Below, in pieces: positions 6,204-6,527 of a stretch of DNA of 6,527 nucleotides. Position 1 is the stretch's first letter. The number at the start of each line of letters is the position of its first letter. The position numbers and the translations under genes were made by a program. The notes under the pieces were generated by a model. That model did no database searches, had not been told where the DNA came from, and worked only from the letters and a program-made list of their open reading frames with translations. Source of the DNA: Gammaproteobacteria bacterium (lineage in GTDB: Bacteria; Pseudomonadota; Gammaproteobacteria; SMWH01); contig SMWH01000121.1 in NCBI GenBank assembly GCA_004357005.1, positions 1 through 6,527 on the forward strand, given 5' to 3'.

Positions 6204-6527
6204 CTAATGAACTCCGTGCATGCCGCGTTTGAGCAGGGGCGAGATCAGTATGAGCACGACCCCGGCCCCGATCCCGAACCACATGAGGAAGCCGAACAGC
6301 TCCGTGTAGGTCGCAAGCGCCGCGCCCACGTCAGCGACTTCCCCGGCGTCGGTCTGCAGGGCCGCCATTTTGCCGATACGCATGGCCACCGTCTCGGAAA
6401 GCGCCGTGGCGAGGAACCACGTGCCCATGCTGACACCGACGACCTGCCCCATGGACAGCTTGGTGACGGCCGACAGCCCCACCGGCGACAGGAACAGCTC
6501 GCCGGTGGTGTGCAGCAGGTAGGCCAG
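6204..6527 (-). CDS. POT/PTR2 family proton-dependent oligopeptide transporter, C-terminal 107 aa (5' cut by window edge)
   Basis: The frame is open to the right edge, so only the end of the protein is seen. The visible part starts LAYLLHTTGELFLSPVGLS, a conserved late-helix signature of POT (PTR2) peptide transporters, followed by AVTKLS and GTWFLA, which also fit the family. Two further hydrophobic helices can be seen, around VSMGTWFLATAL and at the end, FGFLMWFGIGAGVVLILIS, before a short basic cytoplasmic tail (KRGMHGVH). The segment between them is longer and less hydrophobic, with acidic residues (QTDAGEVADVG), and is probably an external loop. POT proteins are inner-membrane symporters that import di- and tripeptides with protons. 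The GTG at 6482 is an internal Val codon, not a start. The stop codon lies 8 nt before a REP-like unit and 158 nt before the DUF885 lipoprotein start. The family is clear; exact peptide preference is not readable from this end. Confidence 0.9.
   Translation of the reverse strand: MAYLLHTTGELFLSPVGLSAVTKLSMGQVVGVSMGTWFLATALSETVAMRIGKMAALQTDAGEVADVGAALATYTELFGFLMWFGIGAGVVLILISPLLKRGMHGVH

Noticed and set aside
6046..6282. In-frame 79-residue N-terminal extension of the DUF885 gene
   Set aside because: It reads through the REP cluster and into the transporter gene in a different frame, places the lipoprotein signal internally, and ignores the AAGGA site before the ATG at 6045.

Overview
The window looks like an ordinary chromosomal segment of a moderately GC-rich Gammaproteobacterium. 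The pointers are a Slp-family outer-membrane lipoprotein, a DUF4252 periplasmic protein, a GFA-fold zinc protein, a DUF885 lipoprotein next to a POT peptide transporter, and REP-type palindromes with GTAG/GTGG heads. Genus cannot be decided from this sequence. Most products are envelope or extracytoplasmic proteins. I found no CRISPR array, phage, transposase, rRNA or tRNA, and no defence system.

Layout, left to right. Bases 3-1031 (+) hold the C-terminal part of an alkaline-phosphatase-superfamily 'sulfatase-like' protein; its start lies outside the window. Bases 1186-1560 (+) encode a small protein with about four membrane helices and no family I recognise. Bases 1712-2107 (+) encode a GFA/CENP-V-like zinc protein, closed by a hairpin terminator at 2141-2169 that works on both strands. 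Bases 2189-2740 (-) encode a DUF4252 periplasmic protein. A 134-bp divergent gap separates it from a Slp-family lipoprotein at 2875-3372 (+). That is followed 50 nt later by a glycosyltransferase family 25 protein at 3423-4103 (+). A second convergent terminator lies at 4130-4150. Bases 4174-6045 (-) encode a DUF885 metallopeptidase-like lipoprotein. Upstream of it is a 128-bp REP-like repeat cluster (6068-6195), and then the C-terminal end of a POT/PTR2 oligopeptide transporter (6204-6527, -), cut by the window edge.

How the genes may work together. The transporter and the DUF885 lipoprotein run in the same direction with no obvious terminator other than the REP cluster between them. They may form a peptide-scavenging pair, with the lipoprotein cutting peptides outside the inner membrane and the transporter importing di- and tripeptides. 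The sulfatase-like protein, the lipoprotein Slp and the GT25 enzyme are all envelope-related, but nothing in the sequence ties them into one pathway. No gap without a gene exceeds about 160 bp. The most noteworthy non-coding structure is the REP cluster, which shows stem variants that keep their base pairing.
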